A stretch of 64,000 nt of DNA from a virus: positions 1 through 64,000 of IMG/VR virus record IMGVR_UViG_3300032053_000049; one strand, written 5' to 3'. Position numbers and translations under genes: made by a program. The notes under the pieces are model-generated. The model saw only the letters and a program-made list of their open reading frames with translations, ran no database searches and was not told the origin of the DNA. This document shows positions 8,624-18,117 of the stretch, piece by piece; positions within the stretch are counted from its first letter, which is position 1, and the number at the start of each line of letters is the position of its first letter.

Positions 8624-9502
8624 TTATTTATTTATAGTATCTTTTATAGATTTAATTAATTCATAAGAAAGTAATACTGTCATAATAATACCATCCTTAA
8701 CAACTTTACTCGGTTTTATACGACCAAGTTGATGTATAACTTCATTAATTTTAATTTTAACTACCTCGGAATCCTTTATCTTTGTATTGAGTTCAGTAAG
8801 TTGTGCCTTAACGTCACCAATTTTTTCACAAATAAAGGTGCCAAGAGAGTTAGTATTGGAAATATTATTAATATATTCTCTCAATACGGATTTTTGATCA
8901 TCATCAAGTGATTTGTATTTTTTATTAAGACCATCAACTAACAATCTATATGAAAGTAAACGAATCTCTTCGCTTTGTTGTTCATAAAACTTAAGTAAAT
9001 TTTCTTCCTCACTTGGCGATTTCTTTCTATCAGATACGTGTTCAACTAAGTATGTCTTAGCTTTATATATTTCCCTAACGTCAAATTTAACATCTTTTGA
9101 AGTAGCATCCTCGAAGAGTTTAAATATGGAAGCTAACGTCTTATAATTTCGAATGTTGGATTTTAAAAACTCATCAATTGGATATGTCTCTTTTATTTCC
9201 TTGATAAGTTGATATTTTTCTCTCAAAAGTTTAGCATCACTAAGTTTCTTTCGTTGTTCAAGTATAACTGATAAAAATCGTTCTGCGAAGGTCGTATCCT
9301 TGACCTTTTCGTTTAAAATAAAATTATAAAGTCGCCATTCCTTCCCCAGTTCTGTATTTTCTTTGAAATATTTGAAGAGAATTTCTTTGGCTTTGGAATC
9401 ATCGGTTCCGGCAATAATATCAGCTGTAATTTGACGCGTTAATAGCTCAAATAAAATGCCGGTATTTCTAAATTTAGAATGGCGCTTTTTCTTGATAGAC
9501 AT
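8624..9502 (-). CDS. conserved helical phage assembly protein, 292 aa
   Basis: Almost wholly alpha-helical protein beginning MSIKKKRHSKFRNTGILFELLTRQIT. This opening looks like proteins found between portal and prohead protease in marine T4-like phages (from memory). No enzyme motif is visible. By position it matches where T4 has the prohead core genes 67 and 68, so a prohead core or portal-associated role is likely but unproven. The start is an AT-rich ATG without a Shine-Dalgarno. A TATTTATA octamer lies 19 bases upstream. Confidence 0.78.
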   Translation of the reverse strand: MSIKKKRHSKFRNTGILFELLTRQITADIIAGTDDSKAKEILFKYFKENTELGKEWRLYNFILNEKVKDTTFAERFLSVILEQRKKLSDAKLLREKYQLIKEIKETYPIDEFLKSNIRNYKTLASIFKLFEDATSKDVKFDVREIYKAKTYLVEHVSDRKKSPSEEENLLKFYEQQSEEIRLLSYRLLVDGLNKKYKSLDDDQKSVLREYINNISNTNSLGTFICEKIGDVKAQLTELNTKIKDSEVVKIKINEVIHQLGRIKPSKVVKDGIIMTVLLSYELIKSIKDTINK

Positions 9503-9521
9503 AAATTTAATTCTTCTATTT

Positions 9522-9529
9522 TATAAATA
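9522..9529 (-). promoter_or_regulatory. TATTTATA octamer, 19 bases before the 292-aa gene
   Basis: Reads TATTTATA on the coding strand and TATAAATA on the plus strand. The latter matches the T4 late-promoter core but faces away from the gene. It lies in the 59-base gap after the portal start region. Confidence 0.35.
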
Positions 9530-9561
9530 TGATATATATACGTCAAAATATATTATTTCAA

Positions 9562-12500
9562 TTATTCATCTATTAGAATTTCTGGATCCATAATAGACTT
9601 GTTTCCATTGGTTTCCTTAATTAAATTTTTCTTTTCACTTCCCTTTTTTGACAGATAAGCATCTAGACTTTTGATTACATTTCCTTTTTTCATTGTAGCC
9701 ACTCTTTTTTTATTCTCTTCCTTTTTCTTAGCCTCATCTATTGATAATGGAGATTTTTTAGAAAATTTATGAGTTATAGCACTACCAGGACGAGGTTTAC
9801 TATTATTTTCTATATTTCCTAGAGGATCTTCTCCAAACGGATAATCTGCTCTAGCATCTTTTTCTCCACTTTGATCACGGTTTCTTTTATATTCTTCTGA
9901 GTGATCATCATTACTTTCCTCTACAGGATTTTCTATTACAACTTCTTTATCTTCATTTTTTTCAGTTTCCATAATTGGTGGGCCGCCTAGTCCTCCTAAT
10001 TCTCCACCAGGACCACCCAATTCAGATCCACCGATTCCCCCACCGCCGACCAAACCTCCACCTCCACCTAGACCTCCACCTCCTAAACCTAAATCTCCTC
10101 CACCACCCATACCCGGTTGAGCGTTAGGATTTGGATTGATCTTCTTGAACGGTTGAGCAGGATCATTACCTTCTTCCTCAATAGAACGAAAACGGTAAAG
10201 TTGCTTAGAATCATCCACAATTTCATCTCTAAGACCTTCAACATCGTCTTCTGATAAATTAAATACATTTTTATATACCCATTCCTTCGGAAAGAGTTTG
10301 ATTTCCATCATACGAGAAGCAACCTCAACTTTATTACTCCAAACCTCAATCTTCTCTTTTTCAAAGATGGTCGATGGATTAGTAAGTTCTAGTTTAAAAT
10401 TAACCAATGATTCATCCCTATATCCTTGGGCATATAAATGAACTATAGCAATTTTTTCTAATTCAGAAATGAGGATTCTTTGAACACGTTGAATTGTACG
10501 AGCAAAGCGAACGTCTTCTGAATTATGTATTATAACTCCTGCCGAAGTAGCAAAATTATGATAATTTTTAATAGTTATATCACAAGTATCTCTTTTTTCA
10601 GATAACCGTTCAATTTTTATTACTTTATGATTTTTTACATATTTTTTAGAAAAATCTCTTATAGAGTTATAACCGTTTTCATAAATCAATTTATGTATAT
10701 ATGCTTTTCCACATTCCAGAGATTTGGATACTAATTTTGTATTATATCCATTTTCAGTAGAAAATTGAACTAAATCAATAAATGTTGGTAATGGGTTATT
10801 AAATCCTTTAGATTTCCTAAATGCTTCCACCATTAATGAAGATTTTTTATATTTTTTATTATTTTCTCTCAATAATTCTTTTCTATTACCACTATCTTTT
10901 TTCCATTTATTTTTACACATTTCAGACCATTCTATAGAATTAAACTTATATTGAGCAAGATTTTTCTTTAACCGCTCTTTTTCCTCTGGATTATTATTTA
11001 TATAATTTATTCTTTCTAAAGATTTTTTCTTTCTAAACTCATCAGATTTTTTGTAAGCAATAGCTTCTGGAGAACAAAAAGTTTCATATGTATGATCTTT
11101 GTGAATATTTCTATGCTCAAGAAAAGTTAATCTTTTAAGATTTGGTGGGGAATTATCACTTCGCGAAAAATTATCATGGTGTACAATTACTAAATCATTT
11201 CTATTAAACTTAGTTTTATTTTTAATATGTGGTTGAATAAGTTTTCCATTAATATGATCATCAATACGTTTATGAGTCCATTCCCATTTTTCCGTAGCAG
11301 GATTATAAATCTGTTCATAATCTGATTTTCCATACATTAATTTATTTCTCTTATATAATGGCATCAAAGATTGTCCTTCGGTAAGATCTTTCGCTTCAAT
11401 CCATTTTCCATCTCTAGTCATAAAATTATGATCAGGAGTACAATCAATATATTCATTGTTATCAAGATGAACTCTAATAATATCAGTATTCATTCTTGTA
11501 TAACCAGCCCATTCTATTTCTCCCGGAACAATATTTTTTGTGGTTTCATCTATAGAATATACATAATTTTTAATACCAATTTCATAATCTTTAATTAATT
11601 CTTCAACAGTCTTGGTTATTCCACTTAATAAAGGTATTTTTGTTTCAGGAACAATGCATGCAAGCGTGGCTTTTCCACTTAGCTCAGATTCGTACCCTAA
11701 AAAGGCCTTTGGTATCTTTAAAGCAGCCATCATTTTATTACGAATGTATTCTACATCATCAATACCAGTCCATTCAATACCACTTAATGTTTCAATTGAT
11801 GTTCCACTATCAGTACCACGAACTGGCAAATAAAAATCCTCAACCATATTTTGTAAATTAAATCGAAGATTATAATCACCTGTATTTTGATCTACATAAG
11901 GAACTTTTTTAGTTTTAGAAATCATTTTTTCCATAAATGAATCAACATCTTGTGGAGGAATATTACCAATATCAATTTTGAAAATACGTCTTTCAGGAGC
12001 ACGCATAATACGATTTATAAGCATCGCGTCTTCCAAAAGTGAATTATGTACAACCACGCCATTAGCAATAAAATTATGGTTATCTGATTCTACCATTATA
12101 TCATAAACTGAAGAATTTTCTTCATAAGTTTCAATTGATAAAATTCTCTCAAAATCTAAATCATATTCTTGATTAAAATTAATATATAATTTATATGTAG
12201 GGAATCTATGAATACCCAGTTCATCAATAGTTTCTTCTGGTTTATAACATTTTACTTCATTACACATTATTCCCGATTGTTGACATAAATGTTTTAATTG
12301 AGTAATCATTTCTTTATTAGATAAACCTATTACCGACCATTTCCAAGAACCATCAGCATCAAATAATCCCTTTATAAATTCTTTCTTATTTTGTTTAGAT
12401 AAATTAAATACCCATTCTGGAATTCTCTTATTTCTAAATCCTGTTAAATAACCAGCGGTTTCCATTATGTATTTTAATTCTTTACTATAAGTTAAAGTAC

Positions 12501-15500
12501 ATCCTGGATGCGTATCATTATTTTTTGGATATGTTACGCAAATAGAATCTGAGTATTTTTTAATAATAGAAGTATATTTTTCATTTATTTCGCTATAAAT
12601 ACCATTAGCAAATCCAAGTCCATTTTTAGTTGTCCAACCATCACCCAACATAAAACCAAAAAATCTTATAAAATTTTCATCTAATGTAAATGTAAAATCT
12701 TTATTAACGAAAGAAGGATTTTTGGAATTTTTGATATGTAAAAAATACATTTCGTTGGTTATCTTAAATTCCTTTTGAACATCAACAAAAATATTAAATG
12801 GTAATGATTTATCACCCATTAAAAAAGCATGTACTTGTTTATAAGGATGATTTTTTATAGTAGATTTAATTCGGTTAATAATACCAACTTTATTATAATT
12901 TTTAATATACTCAATTCCAATATTATTAAGTTTAGCATAATACAATTTTGGATTTAATTTGATAGTATAATCTTTATTATCTGATTCTATTGTCGGTAAA
13001 ACCAAACAATCCCCATTCTTTTTATTTACAATTAAATCTTTAGCTTTTTTATACAAATAATTTCCATCACTATTTTTTACTAAAACATCATGGGTTTCAG
13101 TTAAATGTAAAACTCTATGTTTGGTTTTAACTTCCAATGTTTTTTTATTTCCAGTTTTTACACAATTTATAACCTTTGTTGGTTCAACCACGCATTTTTC
13201 GTAATTATAAGAATATACAACTGTATTCGGTTTAATATCTTTTATTTTTTGATATCCAATATTTGTCCATATTTCCGAATTTTGATGTAAACAAAGTTGC
13301 TTCCATACCCTACGGCCGCCCTCGATCATTGAATTGTGAACTATTATACCATTTGCAATGAAATTAGAATTTAACGATTCTACTTGAATATCATATGTTT
13401 CTTTTTCTCCTCTATCTTCTATTTTTCTAACAGGTTCTAAAAATATATTTTTATTATCAATAAAATTATACTTTTCCATTTGTTGCTTTTCATCCGCATC
13501 AAAATAATAATTAAAAGAATATTCTCCGTGCTTATTACATTTTATTCCACGAATTTCTACCTCTTCTATTTTATCATTTTCTTTTGGATTTGATGATTTT
13601 ATATTATTTAACTGAACTAATTTCTTAAAATCATAAATTAAATCTTTGTTACATAACATTATAGAATAACATTTTGCCCATTCATCTTCATGTGTCCAGC
13701 CATCAGCATTTCCCAACCCAATTATAAAAGCGTTTTGAATTTCATTATTTGATTCAAATACCCACGAAGGAATTCTTTTTTCTTTAGCATTATCACCAAA
13801 TCCCATATTTTTTAATATTTTATATAATCTTTTAGAATATAAAATAGCGGTTCTAGACTTGCCGCCATGAAATGTGATATTAGCTTTTTTTCCAGCATAT
13901 TTTTCTAATATTGACAAATATCTTTTATTCTGTTCTTCATCGACACCAAGAGAAAAACATACTCTATAATTTGCAGATATACCATTTTTATTAGGATAAT
14001 ATTTAGCCCAACCATCACCTACCATAAATCCAAAAAATTCAGCAAATTCATTATCTATCACATCTGGAATTTCATCCTTTTCTGGAACAAAAATAGGACA
14101 AGTAATTTGTTTATTATCTAATATATTTTTATCAATTAAAATGGTTTCTTTTGATTTTTTATTTTTATTAGAATTTATTACTAATAAATCACCGATTTTA
14201 ATATTCTCTGCAATTTTATATTCTAAATTTTTATTTTCGGTATTAAAAACTAAAAATCTATGATTTTTACTGGAATCCACAAAATTGTGTTGAGTAGATA
14301 TTCTAATGATTTCTTTTGTTCCAGAACAAATTTTATTTACAACCTTAGTTAATTCAAAATTTTTAGTTTTTGTATTAAAAGACCACACGAATTCTCCTAT
14401 ATCTAAATCCTTTATATATTTCGAACCAAACTCTGTATCAATATGTGTAGTAGATACTAAACACTTCCCATAGGGTAAGAAATTGCTGTCGCTCAGCAAT
14501 CTAAAATGAGCACACTCAAAGGATTCAAGAGTTTCTACTTGTGAAGTATCGGTAGGACGAATTTGAAATTTTACGTAATTTTTATTAAGAGGATCTGTAT
14601 TTTCGAGACGTTCAACATTATAAGCAGAGATTGGTTCTATTTGATAAACACCATATTCTGGTGAAATATACAATCTCATAAAAAAATCACCATATTTACA
14701 TGTATTTCTAGTCCATGACCAAAGATTATGTTCAATATTTAATACGTCATAAAAAAGATTAGTTAAAATACCTTTAATATTATCATCTTCAGCATTAACC
14801 ACTAATACTTTACCCATTTCGTTAATCGTGAGACAATTATGGGTAAAAAGTTTAGAACCATCTTGAGTTTCTATAGCATAAAGATGAGTAGAATTTCCAA
14901 CATTTACTAAATCATAAGCATTATACTCCCCATCTTCTTGAATTGATACTACACGATGATTATTTGAATTAATTAAATCTTTTATTCCTTTATATCCTTT
15001 AGATCTTATATACCACCAAAGTTGTTTATTTGTTAAATTATATTTACTAGATACTATTGATAAATTTCTTAAAATATTATTTCCACATTTAAGTTCTTCT
15101 AAAGCTAAGTTTTTAATATCAATAATAGGAATAGTTATACTATTTTCAAAAACATTTTTTAATTGATATATTCTATAAATATTATATTTTTTACATATTT
15201 GATTATTTATATCATTTCTATCTTTTCTACTAATATTATATTTTTTCCCTAAATCGACCGATTTTAATCCATTTATAATATCATTTTCATATTCATTGAT
15301 ATTTATTTTGTTTATTGAATTGAAATTCTTCCATCTACCATTTTTATTCCCAGAAAGTTTTTCTCCATACCCAAACATTCCATTTTTTAATCCATTTAAA
15401 CCATACATTTCTTTTCGTTCTAATTCTGTCATATTAGATATGAAGTTATTCATAAACGCTTTTTGTCTAACAGATACAAATTTTCGTTTTTCTTCTGTCC

Positions 15501-16455
15501 AATATTTACGATGTCCTTCTCTCGTTTTTTCTTTATATTCATGAGTTCTAGAATCATCTGCCCATAATTCTTTATTAAATTGAGAATGAACTAATCTATG
15601 CTCTTTATAAGTCATCCACTGTAATACAGATGGATCATTATTTTTTTTGTTAAATGAAGAATGGTGAATAACTTTGTCTTCAGATAATATTTTATTTCTA
15701 CATTCAATTAGTTCTGGAATATAATTAGCCACAATTCTATGAGTATATTTCCATTTTCCATTTTCTAATAACATTTCATACCCATTCATAAACTTATTTG
15801 TAGAAAGAGTAGTTCTAAACACTTTTAAAGAAGTTCCGTGTTCTAATTTATCGGTAGTTATAATTGTTCCATCTGATTTTACCCATTGATGATTAGCCGT
15901 ACATTTTATTTCGGTTCCGTCATCTAATAAAACTTTTAACATTTTCTTTTTTCCATTTAATGCTACTTTTTCACATTTAGAAGGAATAAATCTTCCATTT
16001 TCATCAATAGAATACACCCAAAAATCTTTTCGGTTCTGTAAATAAAGATCTGAAATTTTTATTTTTTCTCCGTTTAATAGTGGGATAATGGTGTCTCCAT
16101 GAACACACTCATCTGAATAAATATCCAATGCACTAGCGATGATGGGATCAAGGTCCATTGTGTCGTAATCTCTAAACAAATCAATTCTCGCAGCTTGATA
16201 GGCTAGTGAAAAGTCTCTGGTATAAGCATTATAAGAAGTTGAACGGACACGATTAAAACGATCACGAAGACTGTTTCTGTCTGTCGCATACATTAAATCA
16301 CTGGTGTCTTTAACTTTTAATTTTTTTCCACCAACATTTCTAACTACTACGCCTGCAGAAAACAACTTTTTTAGACGAGCGAATAAAGATTTTTGTTTTA
16401 CATCGATTTCGTCGCCATTTATTCCTGAGCTTGGTCTGATAATGTCGTTATTCAT
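9562..16455 (-). CDS. portal protein (T4 gp20-like) precursor with four inteins
   Basis: The portal forms the dodecameric head vertex through which DNA is packaged. The precursor has 2297 residues. Exteins are 1-116, 541-664, 1042-1054, 1472-1599 and 1979-2297, which join into a 700-residue protein (T4 gp20 has 524). Diagnostic portal sequence includes GGRRVWKQL-SLLEDAM, RIMRAPERRIFKIDIGNIPPQ, VEDFYLPVRGTDSGTSIETL and RNKMMAALKIPKAFLGYE. The extra length is a C-terminal tail with a Gly-rich stretch (GGGG repeats) and a charged end. All four inteins end in His-Asn, with Cys, Ser, Ser and Ser at +1. It follows TerL directly. A failure in any of the four splicing steps should block head assembly. 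Confidence 0.95.
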   Translation of the reverse strand: MNNDIIRPSSGINGDEIDVKQKSLFARLKKLFSAGVVVRNVGGKKLKVKDTSDLMYATDRNSLRDRFNRVRSTSYNAYTRDFSLAYQAARIDLFRDYDTMDLDPIIASALDIYSDECVHGDTIIPLLNGEKIKISDLYLQNRKDFWVYSIDENGRFIPSKCEKVALNGKKKMLKVLLDDGTEIKCTANHQWVKSDGTIITTDKLEHGTSLKVFRTTLSTNKFMNGYEMLLENGKWKYTHRIVANYIPELIECRNKILSEDKVIHHSSFNKKNNDPSVLQWMTYKEHRLVHSQFNKELWADDSRTHEYKEKTREGHRKYWTEEKRKFVSVRQKAFMNNFISNMTELERKEMYGLNGLKNGMFGYGEKLSGNKNGRWKNFNSINKININEYENDIINGLKSVDLGKKYNISRKDRNDINNQICKKYNIYRIYQLKNVFENSITIPIIDIKNLALEELKCGNNILRNLSIVSSKYNLTNKQLWWYIRSKGYKGIKDLINSNNHRVVSIQEDGEYNAYDLVNVGNSTHLYAIETQDGSKLFTHNCLTINEMGKVLVVNAEDDNIKGILTNLFYDVLNIEHNLWSWTRNTCKYGDFFMRLYISPEYGVYQIEPISAYNVERLENTDPLNKNYVKFQIRPTDTSQVETLESFECAHFRLLSDSNFLPYGKCLVSTTHIDTEFGSKYIKDLDIGEFVWSFNTKTKNFELTKVVNKICSGTKEIIRISTQHNFVDSSKNHRFLVFNTENKNLEYKIAENIKIGDLLVINSNKNKKSKETILIDKNILDNKQITCPIFVPEKDEIPDVIDNEFAEFFGFMVGDGWAKYYPNKNGISANYRVCFSLGVDEEQNKRYLSILEKYAGKKANITFHGGKSRTAILYSKRLYKILKNMGFGDNAKEKRIPSWVFESNNEIQNAFIIGLGNADGWTHEDEWAKCYSIMLCNKDLIYDFKKLVQLNNIKSSNPKENDKIEEVEIRGIKCNKHGEYSFNYYFDADEKQQMEKYNFIDNKNIFLEPVRKIEDRGEKETYDIQVESLNSNFIANGIIVHNSMIEGGRRVWKQLCLHQNSEIWTNIGYQKIKDIKPNTVVYSYNYEKCVVEPTKVINCVKTGNKKTLEVKTKHRVLHLTETHDVLVKNSDGNYLYKKAKDLIVNKKNGDCLVLPTIESDNKDYTIKLNPKLYYAKLNNIGIEYIKNYNKVGIINRIKSTIKNHPYKQVHAFLMGDKSLPFNIFVDVQKEFKITNEMYFLHIKNSKNPSFVNKDFTFTLDENFIRFFGFMLGDGWTTKNGLGFANGIYSEINEKYTSIIKKYSDSICVTYPKNNDTHPGCTLTYSKELKYIMETAGYLTGFRNKRIPEWVFNLSKQNKKEFIKGLFDADGSWKWSVIGLSNKEMITQLKHLCQQSGIMCNEVKCYKPEETIDELGIHRFPTYKLYINFNQEYDLDFERILSIETYEENSSVYDIMVESDNHNFIANGVVVHNSLLEDAMLINRIMRAPERRIFKIDIGNIPPQDVDSFMEKMISKTKKVPYVDQNTGDYNLRFNLQNMVEDFYLPVRGTDSGTSIETLSGIEWTGIDDVEYIRNKMMAALKIPKAFLGYESELSGKATLACIVPETKIPLLSGITKTVEELIKDYEIGIKNYVYSIDETTKNIVPGEIEWAGYTRMNTDIIRVHLDNNEYIDCTPDHNFMTRDGKWIEAKDLTEGQSLMPLYKRNKLMYGKSDYEQIYNPATEKWEWTHKRIDDHINGKLIQPHIKNKTKFNRNDLVIVHHDNFSRSDNSPPNLKRLTFLEHRNIHKDHTYETFCSPEAIAYKKSDEFRKKKSLERINYINNNPEEKERLKKNLAQYKFNSIEWSEMCKNKWKKDSGNRKELLRENNKKYKKSSLMVEAFRKSKGFNNPLPTFIDLVQFSTENGYNTKLVSKSLECGKAYIHKLIYENGYNSIRDFSKKYVKNHKVIKIERLSEKRDTCDITIKNYHNFATSAGVIIHNSEDVRFARTIQRVQRILISELEKIAIVHLYAQGYRDESLVNFKLELTNPSTIFEKEKIEVWSNKVEVASRMMEIKLFPKEWVYKNVFNLSEDDVEGLRDEIVDDSKQLYRFRSIEEEGNDPAQPFKKINPNPNAQPGMGGGGDLGLGGGGLGGGGGLVGGGGIGGSELGGPGGELGGLGGPPIMETEKNEDKEVVIENPVEESNDDHSEEYKRNRDQSGEKDARADYPFGEDPLGNIENNSKPRPGSAITHKFSKKSPLSIDEAKKKEENKKRVATMKKGNVIKSLDAYLSKKGSEKKNLIKETNGNKSIMDPEILIDE
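10522..11658 (-). mobile_element. portal intein 4, HNH type, 379 aa
   Basis: Residues 1600-1978 of the precursor, between KATLA and SEDVRFAR. Block A is CIVPETKIPLLSG, block B is CTPDHNFMTRDG, and the end is AGVIIHN followed by Ser. The nuclease insert holds an HNH core (VIVHHDNFSRSDN and LTFLEHRNIHKDH), followed by a helical DNA-binding part. Its layout parallels portal intein 1. Confidence 0.93.
12043..13293 (-). mobile_element. portal intein 3, LAGLIDADG type, 417 aa
   Basis: Residues 1055-1471. Starts CLHQNSEIWTNIGYQKIKDI, has HLTETHDVLV as block B and ends NFIANGVVVHN followed by Ser. LAGLIDADG helices are RFFGFMLGDGW and FIKGLFDADGS, both with aspartate kept. Its C-terminal block closely matches that of intein 2 (YDIMVESDNHNFIANG against YDIQVESLNSNFIANG), so the two are relatives. 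Confidence 0.93.
13333..14463 (-). mobile_element. portal intein 2, LAGLIDADG type, 377 aa
   Basis: Residues 665-1041. Starts CLVSTTHIDTEFGSKYIKDLD and ends NFIANGIIVHN followed by Ser. LAGLIDADG helices are EFFGFMVGDGW and FIIGLGNADGW. Block B appears as SSKNHRFLVF with Ser in place of the usual Thr. Only 13 extein residues separate it from intein 3. Confidence 0.93.
14836..16107 (-). mobile_element. portal intein 1, HNH type, 424 aa
   Basis: Residues 117-540. Starts CVHGDTIIPLLNGEKIKISD, has KCTANHQWVKSDG as block B and ends SKLFTHN followed by Cys. The insert contains an HNH core (KVIHHSSFNKKNNDPS and WMTYKEHRLVHSQ) and a long C-terminal DNA-binding region with NUMOD-like helices (KYNLTNKQLWWYIRSKGYKG). 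It is the only portal intein with Cys at +1. Confidence 0.93.
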
Positions 16456-16476
16456 AATAATAAGTATATGTAGAGA

Positions 16477-16499
16477 TGTGGTTTATTTAAGTAACCACA
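16477..16499 (-). promoter_or_regulatory. stem-loop across the TerL stop codon
   Basis: Seven-base arms TGTGGTT (16477-16483) and AACCACA (16493-16499) with a nine-base loop span the last TerL codons, its stop and the start of the TerL-portal gap. It may influence coupling between TerL and portal. There is no U-run for a classic terminator. Confidence 0.35.
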
Positions 16500-18117
16500 C
16501 TAATGATTCAACATCTCCAGGTCTTCCACCAGTTTTCATAGTCCATTGAGCCTGTCCTGATGTCATAGATGCAGCAGTATATATTGGTGTGTTAGTATTA
16601 TCTGATTTCTTAACACTAATGTTATCTATCATATTTCTTGTAAGAATGATACCCTCCTGTCTTAATCTTATAGCTGTATCTCGTACCCACAATCCCAAAC
16701 TCAAAGCTATAGTTAAATCATCATTACAGTTCTTAGATGCTTGAGCTTTTCCATTATCCCAAACAAATGTTTTAAGTTCATTAATTGTCCTAACCGAATG
16801 AATATCTACTACTCTTTCACGAAAATATGCTTCTAATTTTGAAATAAGAAGAGGTCTTGTGCTAAGAGTTGTAGTAAATCCGGGTTTTAATTTCTTTTCT
16901 TCAGCATAATATCTACTAGTAATCCGCCGTTGAACTTCTACTACTTTAAGATCCAAACTACTATAAAAAGTATTTTTATATTCTCTATCTATAATACGTT
17001 GTAATACAGCAGGTCCCAAACCATTATATTCTACAATAAGAAGAGCATCATTATATTCTGTAGATAAATTAACCAAAACATCACCAAATTCCTTTGGTGT
17101 TATTTGTTGATGAAACTCAGCAACTTGTTCTAAAGTTTCTAGATTTAATACGTGAGCAGCAGAATAATCAGATCCGTCACCACGAGCTGGATCTGCGGAA
17201 ATTATGTAGCTTTTTTCTTCTTTTGGTAATTCCCATATCCATAAAAAGTTAGAATATCTTAATTCTATGGGATCTTTAATTCCCATTTCAGGTCGATTTG
17301 GTATATTTCTTTCTTCATATTCACGAAGAGTAAGTAAATCAATTACACTTGTACCGGAAGTCAAGAAATCTGTGTCGCATTCTTGGGCAGCTTGTCTAGC
17401 ACCCATATTTTTTGTTTGTAAATCTCTCCATTTTTTATCTCGTTTTGGGTGAAGATTCCAAGGCAATCGAAGTATTTTAAAATCGTTTTTACCTTTTTCA
17501 GCATCAACCCACATCTTATGGAACCAATTTCCAACTCCAGAAGGAGTTGAAAGAACGATAGCAGATCCGCCGGTAGATAATGTGTTAAAAGATGAAGTCC
17601 AAATTTCATCAGCACAGTCAATAAAAGCAGCTTCATCAAGAACCAATAAACTAACAGCTTTAGAACGTCCGGCGTCTGTTGAAGATGAAGTAGCTTGAAT
17701 TTGTGAACCGTTTTTAAGACGTAAAGATAAACGATTATCTTCTGTAGCTATTACCTTTAACCACGAGGGAAGATGATCATTAGCAAATCTAACTTTAGTA
17801 ATAATTTCTTTTGAAACTTCTTGTTTAATAGAAATAATAAGAATACTTTTATCACTATTGAATATCATTTGCCAAAGAGAATAAGCAGCAACTAACGTAG
17901 TGATACCCATCTGTCTTGATTTAAGAATGAGAAGAAATCTATCTTCGTGATATCGTTTTAATGTATCTTCCTGAAAAGGATAAAGATCAAATGGAACAGT
18001 ACCTCCTTCATTTGGATTTTGAATCTTAACATATTTTCTTATAAAGTATATGGGATCTACCATACACTTTTTAGTTTCTTCGAAAATATATTTTCTTAAA
18101 TCTTTTTCATTTCCCAT
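16483..18117 (-). CDS. terL: terminase large subunit (T4 gp17-like)
   Basis: ATP-driven packaging motor and headful nuclease that docks on the portal. The N-terminal ATPase has a Walker A-like SRQMGITT (67-74) and Walker B with catalytic Glu in LLVLDEAAF (157-165), followed by VLSTPSG as the coupling motif. The C-terminal RNase H-like nuclease shows IISADPARGDGSD (Asp309), LLIVEYNGLG (Glu363) and NDDLTIALSLG (Asp466/467). At 544 residues it is slightly shorter than T4 gp17 (610) and, unlike the portal, has no intein. Its start overlaps the zinc-ribbon gene by 11 bases, and the portal follows after 27 bases. Confidence 0.95.
   Translation of the reverse strand: MGNEKDLRKYIFEETKKCMVDPIYFIRKYVKIQNPNEGGTVPFDLYPFQEDTLKRYHEDRFLLILKSRQMGITTLVAAYSLWQMIFNSDKSILIISIKQEVSKEIITKVRFANDHLPSWLKVIATEDNRLSLRLKNGSQIQATSSSTDAGRSKAVSLLVLDEAAFIDCADEIWTSSFNTLSTGGSAIVLSTPSGVGNWFHKMWVDAEKGKNDFKILRLPWNLHPKRDKKWRDLQTKNMGARQAAQECDTDFLTSGTSVIDLLTLREYEERNIPNRPEMGIKDPIELRYSNFLWIWELPKEEKSYIISADPARGDGSDYSAAHVLNLETLEQVAEFHQQITPKEFGDVLVNLSTEYNDALLIVEYNGLGPAVLQRIIDREYKNTFYSSLDLKVVEVQRRITSRYYAEEKKLKPGFTTTLSTRPLLISKLEAYFRERVVDIHSVRTINELKTFVWDNGKAQASKNCNDDLTIALSLGLWVRDTAIRLRQEGIILTRNMIDNISVKKSDNTNTPIYTAASMTSGQAQWTMKTGGRPGDVESLVWLLK

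Noticed and set aside
8629-8636. TATAAATA in coding orientation before the 302-aa gene as a T4 late promoter
   Set aside because: It lies in the coding end of the previous gene, and one such site is expected by chance at this base composition.
9960-10110. Gly-rich repeat stretch in the portal as a separate repeat element
   Set aside because: It is simply low-complexity sequence in the C-terminal tail of the spliced portal.
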